Origin: Schizochytrium sp. TIO01
Taxonomy: Eukaryota; Sar; Bigyra; Thraustochytrida; Thraustochytriidae
Length of the DNA stretch: 64,000 nt
Reading direction: 5' to 3'
Assembly (NCBI GenBank): GCA_004764695.1
Contig: SMSO01000025.1
Coordinates: 5,262,362 to 5,326,361 of the forward strand
Numbering within the stretch: the stretch's first letter is position 1; each line of letters opens with the position of its first letter. Below the pieces are notes generated by a model. That model was not told where the DNA came from. It worked only from the letters and a program-made list of their open reading frames with translations, and searched no databases. A program made the position numbers and the translations under genes. Shown in pieces: positions 11,247 to 21,123 of this stretch.

Positions 11247-14048
11247 ATGCATACTTTGTTGCCACAGCTAATACGGCCAGCGTTACCTGTTAGGGCTCTT
11301 CTGCTTTGTGCAGTAGTGTGCAGTTTGCGAAACACCGAAGCTTACGTGTCGCCTGACACTGTCACATACAGACTTACATTTCGGGACTTTCTCCCAGCAC
11401 ACTGCATAGGTAGCGATGAATATGCAGCAGCTTGGGAATACGCAAATTACGTGGGGATGAGAGATCTTGTCTACACAAACACATCAGTAATCCCTGATGA
11501 TTGGTATGCCAATAACATTAGCAAGGCTATGGACCTTAACAGTAACAATGGTCCAGAAATGAGTACACAATGGTACTATGGTAATGTGAAAGTCAATAAT
11601 TATTGCCCATATTGGACAAAAGGCATGTCAAATAAAACAATCAGTGGTCACCCAGATTTCGAGTCAGCATCGAATGGTATTTCAGGCCGTGTTTCTAAAT
11701 GCTACTACGCTGGACAATACAATTCTTGCACTGGGGGTCTCACTTCAATTATTAAACCATCCCTCACGGTTGCAACCTCGGGTCTACCCAAAGTAACTTA
11801 TTGCAATGACACGTCCAACTCAAGATGCGGCTACGATAGCACCTCCAGTGTGTACAGCACATCACGTCAGCAATACTTTGACGCCTGGTACAATGACGAC
11901 TCCAAGTACAACAAACGTGTTGGCCAGGAATTAAGTTTGACAAAGGGCTCAGATGGTCTCTATGCCTACGAATCATTCGAGTTCTACCCGCTGAATAAAT
12001 TTGATGCAAATCGTAGTGATGGACGCTACACAGATGGTCCAGTCGTCACGGAAGAGAATTATGCGGACCCTAGTCGAGCGTATGTTTGGCCAAATTCCAT
12101 GAGGGACGTAGGTTGGAACCACTTCTGGTTTACAACTGAATTTCACTCGTACTTTAGCTACAGTGGAACAGAGCAGTTAAACTTCACAGGAGATGATGAT
12201 CTTTGGGTCTTCATTAACGGAAGGCTCGCTGTAGATCTTGGAGGTAAACATTCTGAAGAAACTGAAAGCATTGTACTGGCTAATTATGCTGACGAAGATC
12301 ATCTCAACCTTACCGTTGGTGAGGTCTACCAGTTTTCGATCTTTCACGCCGAAAGGCATTACTCCCAGTCAAACTTTAACCTCTACACCTCAATCTCGGA
12401 AAATTGCAACATCGCTCGTCCCAACTCCGGCTCAGTCTCGGTAGATATCTCCAACACAACAAGTACTGAGATCACTCTCAGTGAAGGTGTTGTTCAGTTC
12501 GAAGATGGGACTATCCAGCTCTCCAATGCAGCAAATACTGCTCAAGACTTCTCAACATATATGTTTACAACTAATCAGCAAAACATTGGGCCTGGCTTCA
12601 TTGCCACTTTCTCTTTTCGCGTCCTCGACGAAGCAGCAATCGAGGGTCTGGCCTTTGTCGCCACACGACGCTCTGAGGGACTCACGAACATCCCCGTCTC
12701 TACTGGATCAGGTTTGGGATACCGGTTCATTTCCAACTCTATTGCTGTTGCTATTGATATGTGCACAGATCGGGCTGAAGGCCGAGACTGCTCCGGGCAG
12801 CAGGTCAGTCTACATTATCCCGATGATGCTGATGATACTAATGAGGATCTCAGCTCAACACTACGGGTCTACGACTCTGTACTACGCAGTCTTCGCTACA
12901 CGAATGCTTCTAACGTACCTGAGACTCACGTCGTTCGTATCGAATACCTAGAACGTCCTGATTGGCTACAAGTATACATCGATGACAGCTTGTATCTCCG
13001 GCAAACAAACTTCAACCTTGAGGATATCATTGGCGGTCGTGACGCGTACATTGGTCTCACTAGTTCGACGCCAAGCTCAGATGTGGGTACTTTGGAGATT
13101 TTGAGTTTTACTTTGGAGACTATTGCGGTGGAGGCGAACTCTACAGTCGGTGTAGACTTGACGGAGGATGCGGAAACGTTGACGCTGGTTGGTAACGGGA
13201 AGAGTTCTGCTGGGTTCACGATTCAGACGCGTGATCTTTGTGGGAATGACGTGGAGAACGGTGGTCTATCATCGTACTTCAAGGCTTGGTATATTCCTAC
13301 TGAGCAGGAGAGCAGTGGGCGACGCTCTCTAAGTAACTCCACAGAGACATGGGTATTGTACACGGATGATCGTGTCGATGCAACAATTCAAGATAATCTA
13401 GATGGTACTTACACTGCTCTTCTTAGTACAACAGAGACCGGTATGTATGCTCTTTATTCTTGCTTTGGCTTGGAATGTGGGTACAATTGGACCAGTTTAG
13501 AGCCACTTGATAGTGAATCTTACTATGGTCAAGTAGCTCTCGCTGTGCGTGTGATTCCTGTAACTTCCCAACCAACTCAGTCTCCTATTGAGTATACGGC
13601 TGCTACAGGCGATGACTCCAAGGTAGCTATGTATGCAGGTATAGGAGGAGGTGTGGCTGGCGCAGTGTTATTTTGCTCTCTGCTTGGCCTTCTCGGCATC
13701 CGGAGACGCTGGCATCGTGAGAAGGGCTACATCGAGCACGGCAAACTATATCGAATGGAGCGTGCTGTGGAGTATGACCCACATGATGAGTTTATGGTAG
13801 TGACACGAATGGTGATGGAGTCTTCTGCAGATTTGCAACGTGAACGTGCCAAGAGGGGTCCAGATGACGGTTCTGATGACATCTCAAATTTACGTAGTGA
13901 GAATCAGCAGCTTCAAGAACAAGTTCGTTTGGAAAAGCAGCGCGCCCAGCTTGAAAACTCGAAAGGCAGTCGCATTTCCCAATTATTTAAGAGTAAGCGT
14001 GAGCAATTCGGACGCCGAAAAGAGTTCAATCAAGATGGTTATGTATAA
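11247..14048 (+). CDS. Fibro-slime/lectin-like type I membrane protein, copy 3
   Basis: The 933-residue third paralogue opens at an ATG in good context (GCCAAGATGC). A signal peptide precedes a fibro-slime region with RDFLPAHC, GHPDFE and GDDDLWVFINGRLAVDLGG (from about 315). HAERH, the lectin-like sandwich, the filamin-like repeat, a stalk, one transmembrane helix (about 796-818) and the conserved tail follow. Its first 345 or so residues are only moderately similar to copy 2 (by eye somewhat over half identical), yet the region encoded by 12300-13663 is about 99% identical in DNA, as is 13785-13878. An AATAAA lies at 14177. The architecture supports a surface lectin or adhesin with a signalling-capable tail. 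The contrast of variable head and homogenised body suggests recent conversion between neighbours, perhaps with selection for diversity in the outer domain. Confidence 0.85.
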   Translation: MHTLLPQLIRPALPVRALLLCAVVCSLRNTEAYVSPDTVTYRLTFRDFLPAHCIGSDEYAAAWEYANYVGMRDLVYTNTSVIPDDWYANNISKAMDLNSNNGPEMSTQWYYGNVKVNNYCPYWTKGMSNKTISGHPDFESASNGISGRVSKCYYAGQYNSCTGGLTSIIKPSLTVATSGLPKVTYCNDTSNSRCGYDSTSSVYSTSRQQYFDAWYNDDSKYNKRVGQELSLTKGSDGLYAYESFEFYPLNKFDANRSDGRYTDGPVVTEENYADPSRAYVWPNSMRDVGWNHFWFTTEFHSYFSYSGTEQLNFTGDDDLWVFINGRLAVDLGGKHSEETESIVLANYADEDHLNLTVGEVYQFSIFHAERHYSQSNFNLYTSISENCNIARPNSGSVSVDISNTTSTEITLSEGVVQFEDGTIQLSNAANTAQDFSTYMFTTNQQNIGPGFIATFSFRVLDEAAIEGLAFVATRRSEGLTNIPVSTGSGLGYRFISNSIAVAIDMCTDRAEGRDCSGQQVSLHYPDDADDTNEDLSSTLRVYDSVLRSLRYTNASNVPETHVVRIEYLERPDWLQVYIDDSLYLRQTNFNLEDIIGGRDAYIGLTSSTPSSDVGTLEILSFTLETIAVEANSTVGVDLTEDAETLTLVGNGKSSAGFTIQTRDLCGNDVENGGLSSYFKAWYIPTEQESSGRRSLSNSTETWVLYTDDRVDATIQDNLDGTYTALLSTTETGMYALYSCFGLECGYNWTSLEPLDSESYYGQVALAVRVIPVTSQPTQSPIEYTAATGDDSKVAMYAGIGGGVAGAVLFCSLLGLLGIRRRWHREKGYIEHGKLYRMERAVEYDPHDEFMVVTRMVMESSADLQRERAKRGPDDGSDDISNLRSENQQLQEQVRLEKQRAQLENSKGSRISQLFKSKREQFGRRKEFNQDGYV
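12300..13663 (+). repeat. Near-identical tract shared with copy 2 (7126-8489)
   Basis: Partner of the tract in copy 2, ungapped. It covers the end of the fibro-slime region, the lectin-like and filamin-like domains, and the stalk, and stops abruptly within the transmembrane-helix codons. Confidence 0.9.
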
Positions 14049-16496
14049 TGGAAGCTGGAGATTATTATTTCCAGCTTATTTCTATATTTGTTTTAAAAGT
14101 TTTGTTGTTTTTTCCATTCTTGAAATATGCTCAATAGTATAATTATCCTTTCTGAGCTACAGGTTTTTGGCAAGCAAATAAAATGCAATCTGAGTAATCG
14201 CATGCGCCAGCTTGTGTTTCAGCCGCACATGATTTTACTCGATAAGTAATTTACGCTGAGGCGCAAACATTAACGTGTTCGTGTTTGCTCGTTTCATTTC
14301 CGTGGGCAAATTAACTTATATGTCATCATGCGAGAGGTGCGCTGTCTATCGTTAGTTTTTCCTCTTACAAATGGTATTGATGATGTAGGCGAATTCTCGA
14401 GTCGTTCTTAGTGGCTACAGGGCTTCCGGCTCCTCTTGATCCTTTTAGTTAGGTGGTAAAAGCCAAGCAGAAGCGTTGATTTAAAAATGAAAGCCTAGAA
14501 TCTAGTATACATAGTCTCTGTGTGATGATCTTATTTTCAGATGGTGCGGTTGCCCAACTTTGGGGATGCCAGTATAAAGATAGGCCTAATAGAATAATGC
14601 TATATATTATGATATCGTTTATTGCCTTCCAACTAGTGGGAGGCCTTTTATTTCTCCGCGCCTCGTCTCTTATATGAAGCGTAGGTGGGCTCTTCAAGTT
14701 GTGCAATGCCTCACCTTCATATGGAGGTCTGCGACATGGCCTCTGGCCCCAGCTTGAAGGAACACCGTGCAGGAGAAGAGCAAAAACCTACGACGGACCG
14801 CTCGATCGCTTGCACACCCAAGAAGTTGGCAATTGTGATCTTAATCGGAGGAATAAGTACTAGCACCACCTATTCGATATTGTTTGCTGGCACTTCTTAC
14901 TGCCGGGCCCAGTTCGGGAATGGCTTGAGCAGCTACAGTCTGGGATCACTGATCGTTTGGGCGAGTATGCAAAGTTGTGAAGCTTCCCCCAGGAATGGAT
15001 TCGCGACAAACTTTAATACCGAAGAGGCCCAGGCTCGACTTACGTGGTAACGGAATACGTTTCTCGTTATAGTATAGCAACCTAGAGCAGCTAGTAGGTA
15101 CTTTGATCCCTGGAGGTCCTCTGGAATCCATGTTGCACCCGATGAAGTAGCGCACCAACATGGGCAGCACCACCGCCAAGAGATTCAGTCTTGCTAAGAG
15201 TCTTGCTGAGACCAGGTATAGTTCAAATACTAAATACCCAGTACCAGGTCCTACATACCTACTATTCAAGAGCACCGCTGAAGTTTGTTGCTATACTTTT
15301 TGCGCACACATCGTGCACAACAATTTCAACAAACCAACAGACAAGGAAAAAATTCAATCAATGTGCATGCTCGCAGCCAACCGGGTGGCAACATGGACTG
15401 CAAGCCCTTGCCACCACCAACTACGCTATTGATCCTTCATTCTTCGTGTTGATGACTCTAGGGTCCGCCAAATCCCTTATATAATGGCATCAGGATCATC
15501 TCTCTCTCCTTTTGTTTTTGCACGTGCTGGCATTTTTTCACTTTCAGAGTTCTTTCTTCTCATTCCCTCATTTTTTAGTTAGCTCTTACTGGACTCTACA
15601 AGCAACCACTATCAACCTCATCACCACCACGCGACATTGCCGAACCTGGAGTCTGCTCGCTAAGTCAAGCAACTAGTTCGACCCGGCCACCACCTTTGCT
15701 GTAAGAGCTACGCTGAGCCAGTGTACCCAGGGCTTGCTCGCTTGACGGCTCGTGAGCTCCGCTTTCGTTTCACTCCGCACGTGCACACACACTTTGTCCA
15801 CTGAGAGGATCGCAATCCTATTCAAACCTCAAATAGCCGGGTCTTTGCGCACTGCCGGCGCCACTTAGTCTAGCGAAGCAGGGCGTATCTGTGCTAGAGT
15901 CTTTGCTGTGAGGGTTAAGCTGGGGTCGGCAAACCTGCTTGAAGCGCAGTAGTGCGCGGCTGGGAGGAAAAGGGATTGCTGAGCACGCTCCCAAGATCAA
16001 GAGCAGGAGCATATTACTGGTCTCAAAAAGCATTCCTAGCGCTACTGCAGTGGGGGCCTAAGGTGTATGGGAAGGGTCCACGCGCGTTGGAGATCAGCAA
16101 GCTTGAAGGTTGCAAAACGTGAACGTTGAGCAGGCACTCTTGCTTTTTACTGGAGCGCTGATTTCAATTTAAGAAGACAAGGAGGACTGCGAAGCTCAGG
16201 GACACAGAAAACAAAGGTTGAGTCAGGTGAAATATTCAATCGTGTTTCCACGATTGAAAGCCCCCAGTCAGACTGCTGCTGTTCTTGCTGCTTCGAGAAC
16301 GGCTGTGGCGTTCGATTGGGGTCAACAAAAAGTAAGAGCCTCGGCGTTTCTTTATTCTCGTCGTTATTGTGTGGTTTTGATTTGCACGTTTCGAATATCT
16401 AAATAGCGCATTCAACAGAACTTTGAGCGACTCATTTCCAAGTTCGTCGCCAAATCCAGTTTTGTGGGTGAGCTTATCAATCTCAGATTCAATATC
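14049..16496. other. Intergenic spacer before the 7TM-RGS gene
   Basis: No convincing gene in 2.4 kb. An AATAAA at 14177-14182 may end the copy 3 transcript. A frame from an ATG at 14706 to 15050 (114 codons, one hydrophobic stretch) resembles nothing I know and lacks supporting context. One GTAGGTAC octamer is at 15094. The last 700 bases are mixed in composition and probably contain promoter and 5' leader. Confidence 0.5.
14177..14182 (+). terminator. Possible poly(A) signal of copy 3
   Basis: An AATAAA hexamer lies about 130 bases after the copy 3 stop codon, a plausible distance for a polyadenylation signal. It is assigned on motif and position only. Confidence 0.35.
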
Positions 16497-18086
16497 ATGA
16501 GTGGAACTTCAAACAATACTGATGTTTGCGAAACTGCAGAGCATGACACCCTCTATATGAGTGACCCAATGCGGTACCTAGGTCTAGCTCTATTCATATT
16601 TGCCGCGGTTACGATGGTGGCCTCGCTTGCCCTCTGGATACGACGAAGAAGTCATGTGATTTTAGCAAAACGGAACTTTGGACTTACTTTGATCACGGCA
16701 ATTGGAGTTCTCATGCAAATCTCGGGAGATGGCCTAGCAAATTTCATCGGTCGAGAGAAGTACCCATGTGATGTCTCACTCTGGCTTGCTCTGTTGTATC
16801 TTCCATTGGCCGCAGGGCCTACCGCATCGCGCATCGTGCTTACTATGTACCGTGTTCGTTTTGGAAAGCTCATTTACGAAGATTTTGATCAAAGTGAAGT
16901 CGATATTGATCCAGACTTTTATGAGATGGGCTCCTTCCCAGCGCAGATTCGCGCCTTTATCAAAAGCTTTTTCACATGTTCCTGTGATACCGTTCGAGTA
17001 ATTGACTCCTTCAACGACATCAAACCTAGACTTCCACGTTCGAGACTGATGTCTCGCGCTTTTGCATACTCTGTATCATCCTCCTCAACCGGAGAAGGCA
17101 AGTTAGTATCCCAGACTTCTACAATTCCTGAACAGGTGACTGTTCTAGCACGGCCACGCCGTCTTTCACATACTCAAGCCATGTTCTTTGGTAAATCCAG
17201 TGCATATGGCTTCATTCTTCAGATAGTTATTACCGCTGTGTGCATAGCCATTGGTGTCGTGCTAAGCATTAAGAGTGACTCACCATTTGGAGGCAAAGGT
17301 TGCTACGGCTGCACAATTAATGGTTGGATTTTTATTGCGCTGGTAGTCACAGGAGCTATTGTTGTTGCGATAGTGCTTCCGGGGACCATTATTCTTCGCA
17401 ATGTGCATGACTCTATTGGGATTGCTCGTGAACTGCGTCTCCTCATGGTCTGCGGTATCTTCGTGCTACTTGGCGTTTTACTTTCAATGCACGACCCTGG
17501 AAATGCTCGCGCCGAGGGAAAATTTGATTGGCTCTATATCGTTTCTATAGCTGGTATCGCTGTCCATTGGTTGGACTGTGTTCATCCTGTATACCTTACG
17601 TACAGGGACACCCAGCTTCGGCTGACGCACAAGGACTCAACGACGCTCTCAATGGTGCTCAAAGACCCCGAAGCAAAGCAGATTTTTCAAGCTTACCTAA
17701 TTACTGAGTGGAGTAGTGAGAATGGGCTCTTCCTCGATGCTGTGCGGCGCTTCCGTACAATGCACGAGTTAGCTGCAACCCCGGATCTTGTATTGCGAGC
17801 TGTTGACATGTTTAATACCTTCATCAAAGAAGGTGCAATTCTAGAAATTAATGTTCCAGCATCGATCAGACGAACCTTGCGCCTCACCATCGAACCTTGG
17901 CAGACATTCATTGAGAATGATTCGCCATTTTTGGCTACAATGGAAAAACCTGACATTGGTCTTTTCGATGAGGCCTATGAGGAGATTTACATGCTCGTTG
18001 AAACAGACTCCTTCCCGCGCTTCCAGCGGTCAAATATGTATGCAGAAGCCAAACAGTCCTTGCGGTCCAACAATAGTGTAGCATAA
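16497..18086 (+). CDS. Seven-transmembrane receptor with C-terminal RGS domain
   Basis: A 529-residue membrane protein. Several hydrophobic helices occupy about residues 25-345, with a long cytoplasmic loop (about 120-205) between the third and fourth. The C-terminal part (about 375-510) looks like a regulator of G-protein signalling (RGS) domain: it opens with LKDPEAKQIFQAYL, continues with the SSENGLFLDAVRRF helix, and ends with EEIYMLVETDSFPRFQRS. RGS domains accelerate GTP hydrolysis by G-alpha subunits, so a 7TM-RGS fusion would act at the plasma membrane as a self-limiting receptor, as in plant AtRGS1 and many protist homologues. The open frame begins upstream at a GTG (16464); the ATG at 16497 is taken as the start. 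The ligand cannot be inferred. Confidence 0.8.
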   Translation: MSGTSNNTDVCETAEHDTLYMSDPMRYLGLALFIFAAVTMVASLALWIRRRSHVILAKRNFGLTLITAIGVLMQISGDGLANFIGREKYPCDVSLWLALLYLPLAAGPTASRIVLTMYRVRFGKLIYEDFDQSEVDIDPDFYEMGSFPAQIRAFIKSFFTCSCDTVRVIDSFNDIKPRLPRSRLMSRAFAYSVSSSSTGEGKLVSQTSTIPEQVTVLARPRRLSHTQAMFFGKSSAYGFILQIVITAVCIAIGVVLSIKSDSPFGGKGCYGCTINGWIFIALVVTGAIVVAIVLPGTIILRNVHDSIGIARELRLLMVCGIFVLLGVLLSMHDPGNARAEGKFDWLYIVSIAGIAVHWLDCVHPVYLTYRDTQLRLTHKDSTTLSMVLKDPEAKQIFQAYLITEWSSENGLFLDAVRRFRTMHELAATPDLVLRAVDMFNTFIKEGAILEINVPASIRRTLRLTIEPWQTFIENDSPFLATMEKPDIGLFDEAYEEIYMLVETDSFPRFQRSNMYAEAKQSLRSNNSVA

Positions 18087-18809
18087 AAGAAACTGTGATT
18101 TTCTCTTCTATTACGGTCTCCATCCTAATGGTCTCTCTACATTTATTGTACCACACTTTCTCTCATGTTGCTCCATCCTCTTTGTAGTACTTTCCCTTTG
18201 TTGCCCTTTTCTCTTCTTTCTGAAACATGTCAAATTATCATGAATTGACTCTATCGTTCAACTTCCTGAGCAACCTTGCTTGAACTTCTGATGTCTTTGT
18301 CGTATTACTGGCTAATATTCCTTCTTTCAAACTATTTTATTTGCATTCCCAAATTGCATTGGCTACTATCCATTATACCACTCCTCGCACCATTTCTTTA
18401 TTTTTCTTATTCCTGCTTGTGTAAGCCGTAAAGCTTGGCAACTACAGAAACCATCATTTCATAGATTGCTCGCAGCTTCGAGTTATTTGTCCAATTTATT
18501 TGCTTTGTTCAACCGTATTTTATTCGGCTCGTCTTTTATTAATTTCGCTATGTTTCTCCAGAGAACAATGATAGCATAAACTCTAAGGGAGACACCTACA
18601 TCTATCTGCTATGTAGGTCATAAGAACCTCTTATGTATTTTATTCTGGTTTTCGAGGCCCTTCCTTTCCTTCTCTTCCGCTATTTGTTTGGTTTCTTCTT
18701 CTTTCTCGTTCGAAATTGCTTTCGCTTTGTCTCATTTCTTGCGGAGTCCAGAACCACACTCCCTTCGTGTTCCTCTTGTGTGATCTTCACCGCTTCAACA
18801 GCTGCGAAG
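18087..18809. other. Spacer and probable 5' leader of the DUF2009 gene
   Basis: No gene is seen. The stretch is rich in pyrimidines, mainly T, especially 18640-18740. An in-frame ATG at 18633 would add 59 mostly hydrophobic residues, which look like translated T-rich leader rather than protein. Confidence 0.5.
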
Positions 18810-20624
18810 ATGGGCGAGGAATCAAAAGTTATCGAAGCCACCTCTGCTGGCGAAGAGCCTGTGCCGGCCTCGGCAGCCGCCACTGACGGAGATGATGCCG
18901 AGATGGCGCTCATGCCAGCACCGGTTGTGGAGGAGAAGGAGGAGGTCATGGACGAAGCCAAGCTCGCGGAGGTCCGTGACGCGATGAAGACAGATATTCG
19001 TGACGATCTTGATGCCCCTGAAGACGCTGGCGACAGCTCCAGTGACGATGAGAGCAGCGATGATAACGGCGATGATAACGACCAAAGCGAAGATTCTCAA
19101 GACCTGAAGTCAAGGAAAGCCCGCAAGAAGGACAAGGCCAGTTCAAAATCAAAAAGCCATCAGCAAGAACAGCACCTTCTCTCAAAGCACCACATTAACA
19201 TTTTGAGCGATCTACTGGATAGGTCCAAGTCGATTCCGATGCGATTGAGCCCCAAAGAGCGCATTTTGCTAGATAATGTAGAAGGAGCTTTGGACATTTC
19301 CGAGTACACAGATAAGGTTGACGTGAGCAGCAACAACTATTTTGCACGGAATGCCTGGGATAAGGAGGAGACGATCGTTTCGGAGCAGGAAGATTTGTGC
19401 AAGCAGCTTGCTGGACTCGCCATCAGCAACGACTTTCAGTCTATGGGAGCCAAGATGCTCCGTGATCGCAAGCTTGAGGACAACGAGGACTACTTTCAGA
19501 GGGCTATGGAGGTTGGACGTCGCTACAAAATCATGAATCCTGACAAGATGCGGTGTACCTACGGAAAGTTGCTTTACGTTATTATGGACAATGTGAATCC
19601 TCGCCTTCGCCTCTCCATTGATCTCAAGATCCCCGTGCGTACCGTTTACACACTGCTCGCAGAAGTGGATAAACTAGAGATGTTGAATGATCCACTTTTG
19701 GCTGTTGCGGCCTCAGAGGTTGATGCTGGTGGATCACAAGAGGCTGCCAGCGAGGCTCGTGCCCAGAAACAGCGTGCATTAGATACCATAGTGGCCAAGT
19801 ACGCATCCCATGATGGTCTTGCCGAGGAGGACGTGCGACTGGTGGTGGCAAGTATCTCAGATAACTTTAGTTTTCTGCGAAGCAACCGTGGACCTGTTGA
19901 CCGTATGATTGCCTACTTGAAGCGCTACTTTAACCCACACGTGACCCCGGCTAATTCTGAGGAATCTCTCACCATTCGCAGTGGTCGCAACGGCTCGAAG
20001 CTTTCACACCAGCACGAGACGCAATACTATTTTGTACTGCAGTCCTTGACGCTCTGGCGTGAAATTATGGGCAACTTCTTCAAGCTTTGGCGTCTTGCTG
20101 AAGAGGACTTGCTCGACAGTCGGAACGGTTACCGGCTTTGTAACACAGGTCAGGGTTTGCAGCGTTGCCAGAGTGCTCCGCGTGTTTCTCAGGAAATGAG
20201 CCGGATCTTAGCCACTGTTCGCGAAAAGGTGGGCCGCTGGATTGGTCTCAGCGTTGTACATCTTGGAGATCGGGATGTGCCGAACGCCCTCATCTTTATC
20301 GACAAATATACACAGGTTCCGCGTATTCTTGGTCCTCTGGCGAATACGATTGACCGTATCGAGGAGCTCAATGCCGACCCGCATATCAGTTCCTACATCG
20401 ACAAGAACTTTGGCGACTATGAGCGCTTGCGTAAATTAATTCTTGCTGACTTCTTCCGGCACGGTTTTGACGGTTCCGGTGATGATGGTGGTAGCTGCAT
20501 TGATGGCCGTCTTACCAGTTGTTGGAACTGGTGCTCCAAGTTGGAAAAGAAGTCATACTATCCGGTTTTCATGTTGGCCGGCTTCCAAAGCTTCGACGGA
20601 GAAGGTTTTGAGTCTGGAATGTAG
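18810..20624 (+). CDS. DUF2009 (UPF0652) family protein
   Basis: A 604-residue protein with an acidic, Ser/Asp-rich N-terminal region (about 1-110) and a long conserved C-terminal region. The C-terminal half carries stretches I associate with DUF2009/UPF0652: NGYRLCNTGQGLQR, GLSVVHLGDRDVPNALIFID, YTQVPRIL, then LADFFRHGFDGSGDDGGSCID, GRLTSCWNWCSKL and GFQSFDGEGF near the end. The family is eukaryotic and common in plants and protists, with no established biochemical role that I know of. No transmembrane helix or signal peptide is apparent after the chosen start, which suggests a soluble protein. The ATG at 18810 (context AAGATGG) is preferred over the one at 18633. The gene converges on the CENP-P-like gene, with 499 bases between the stops. 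Confidence 0.75.
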   Translation: MGEESKVIEATSAGEEPVPASAAATDGDDAEMALMPAPVVEEKEEVMDEAKLAEVRDAMKTDIRDDLDAPEDAGDSSSDDESSDDNGDDNDQSEDSQDLKSRKARKKDKASSKSKSHQQEQHLLSKHHINILSDLLDRSKSIPMRLSPKERILLDNVEGALDISEYTDKVDVSSNNYFARNAWDKEETIVSEQEDLCKQLAGLAISNDFQSMGAKMLRDRKLEDNEDYFQRAMEVGRRYKIMNPDKMRCTYGKLLYVIMDNVNPRLRLSIDLKIPVRTVYTLLAEVDKLEMLNDPLLAVAASEVDAGGSQEAASEARAQKQRALDTIVAKYASHDGLAEEDVRLVVASISDNFSFLRSNRGPVDRMIAYLKRYFNPHVTPANSEESLTIRSGRNGSKLSHQHETQYYFVLQSLTLWREIMGNFFKLWRLAEEDLLDSRNGYRLCNTGQGLQRCQSAPRVSQEMSRILATVREKVGRWIGLSVVHLGDRDVPNALIFIDKYTQVPRILGPLANTIDRIEELNADPHISSYIDKNFGDYERLRKLILADFFRHGFDGSGDDGGSCIDGRLTSCWNWCSKLEKKSYYPVFMLAGFQSFDGEGFESGM

Positions 20625-21123
20625 GTTTTCTAGAGCTGAACTGTTCTTCTACACATCTGTCAGCCATTTAAACCACAAAGACGTTTAGGAAACAACTAGA
20701 ATAAGAAACGAGTAACAAGAGCAACTCAATCCATATACCAAGATCTCAAAAGCATATCATATAAACTTTCACACATAACTACTACTACTAGAAATAACAT
20801 TGCAAACAGAAATAAAAAAATATCCAATAAGAAAAATTACACAATGAATGATTTACCTTTTTTTTTGTTTGAGACATCAATAGCAAAAAGAATTGCTAAG
20901 CATATATTAATAGTTGACATCATTGAAACTGACATGGTTGGGTATGTATACCTTGGACGAACTAGGCTTACCGCATCAGGATCTCATATATCAAATAAAA
21001 TCAAATCATGATATATATACCCATCGTCGCTACAGATGGTACATACTAAATTCTAACGTACAGAAATCACGGTTTAGAACGAGCGTGTGATTAGTTTCAA
21101 GATAAGCCGAGCTAACAAAGGAA
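20625..21123. other. Convergent 3' spacer
   Basis: An A/T-rich spacer between two converging genes. An AATAAA at 20811-20816 could serve the plus-strand gene. No reading frame or RNA gene is evident. Confidence 0.5.

Noticed and set aside
14706-15050. 114-codon frame with a hydrophobic segment
   Set aside because: Single short ORF without homology I recognise, codon evidence or flanking signals; it could be chance.
18633-18809. N-terminal extension of the DUF2009 protein
   Set aside because: The 59 residues are translated T-rich leader, hydrophobic and low in complexity; the downstream ATG at 18810 has better context.
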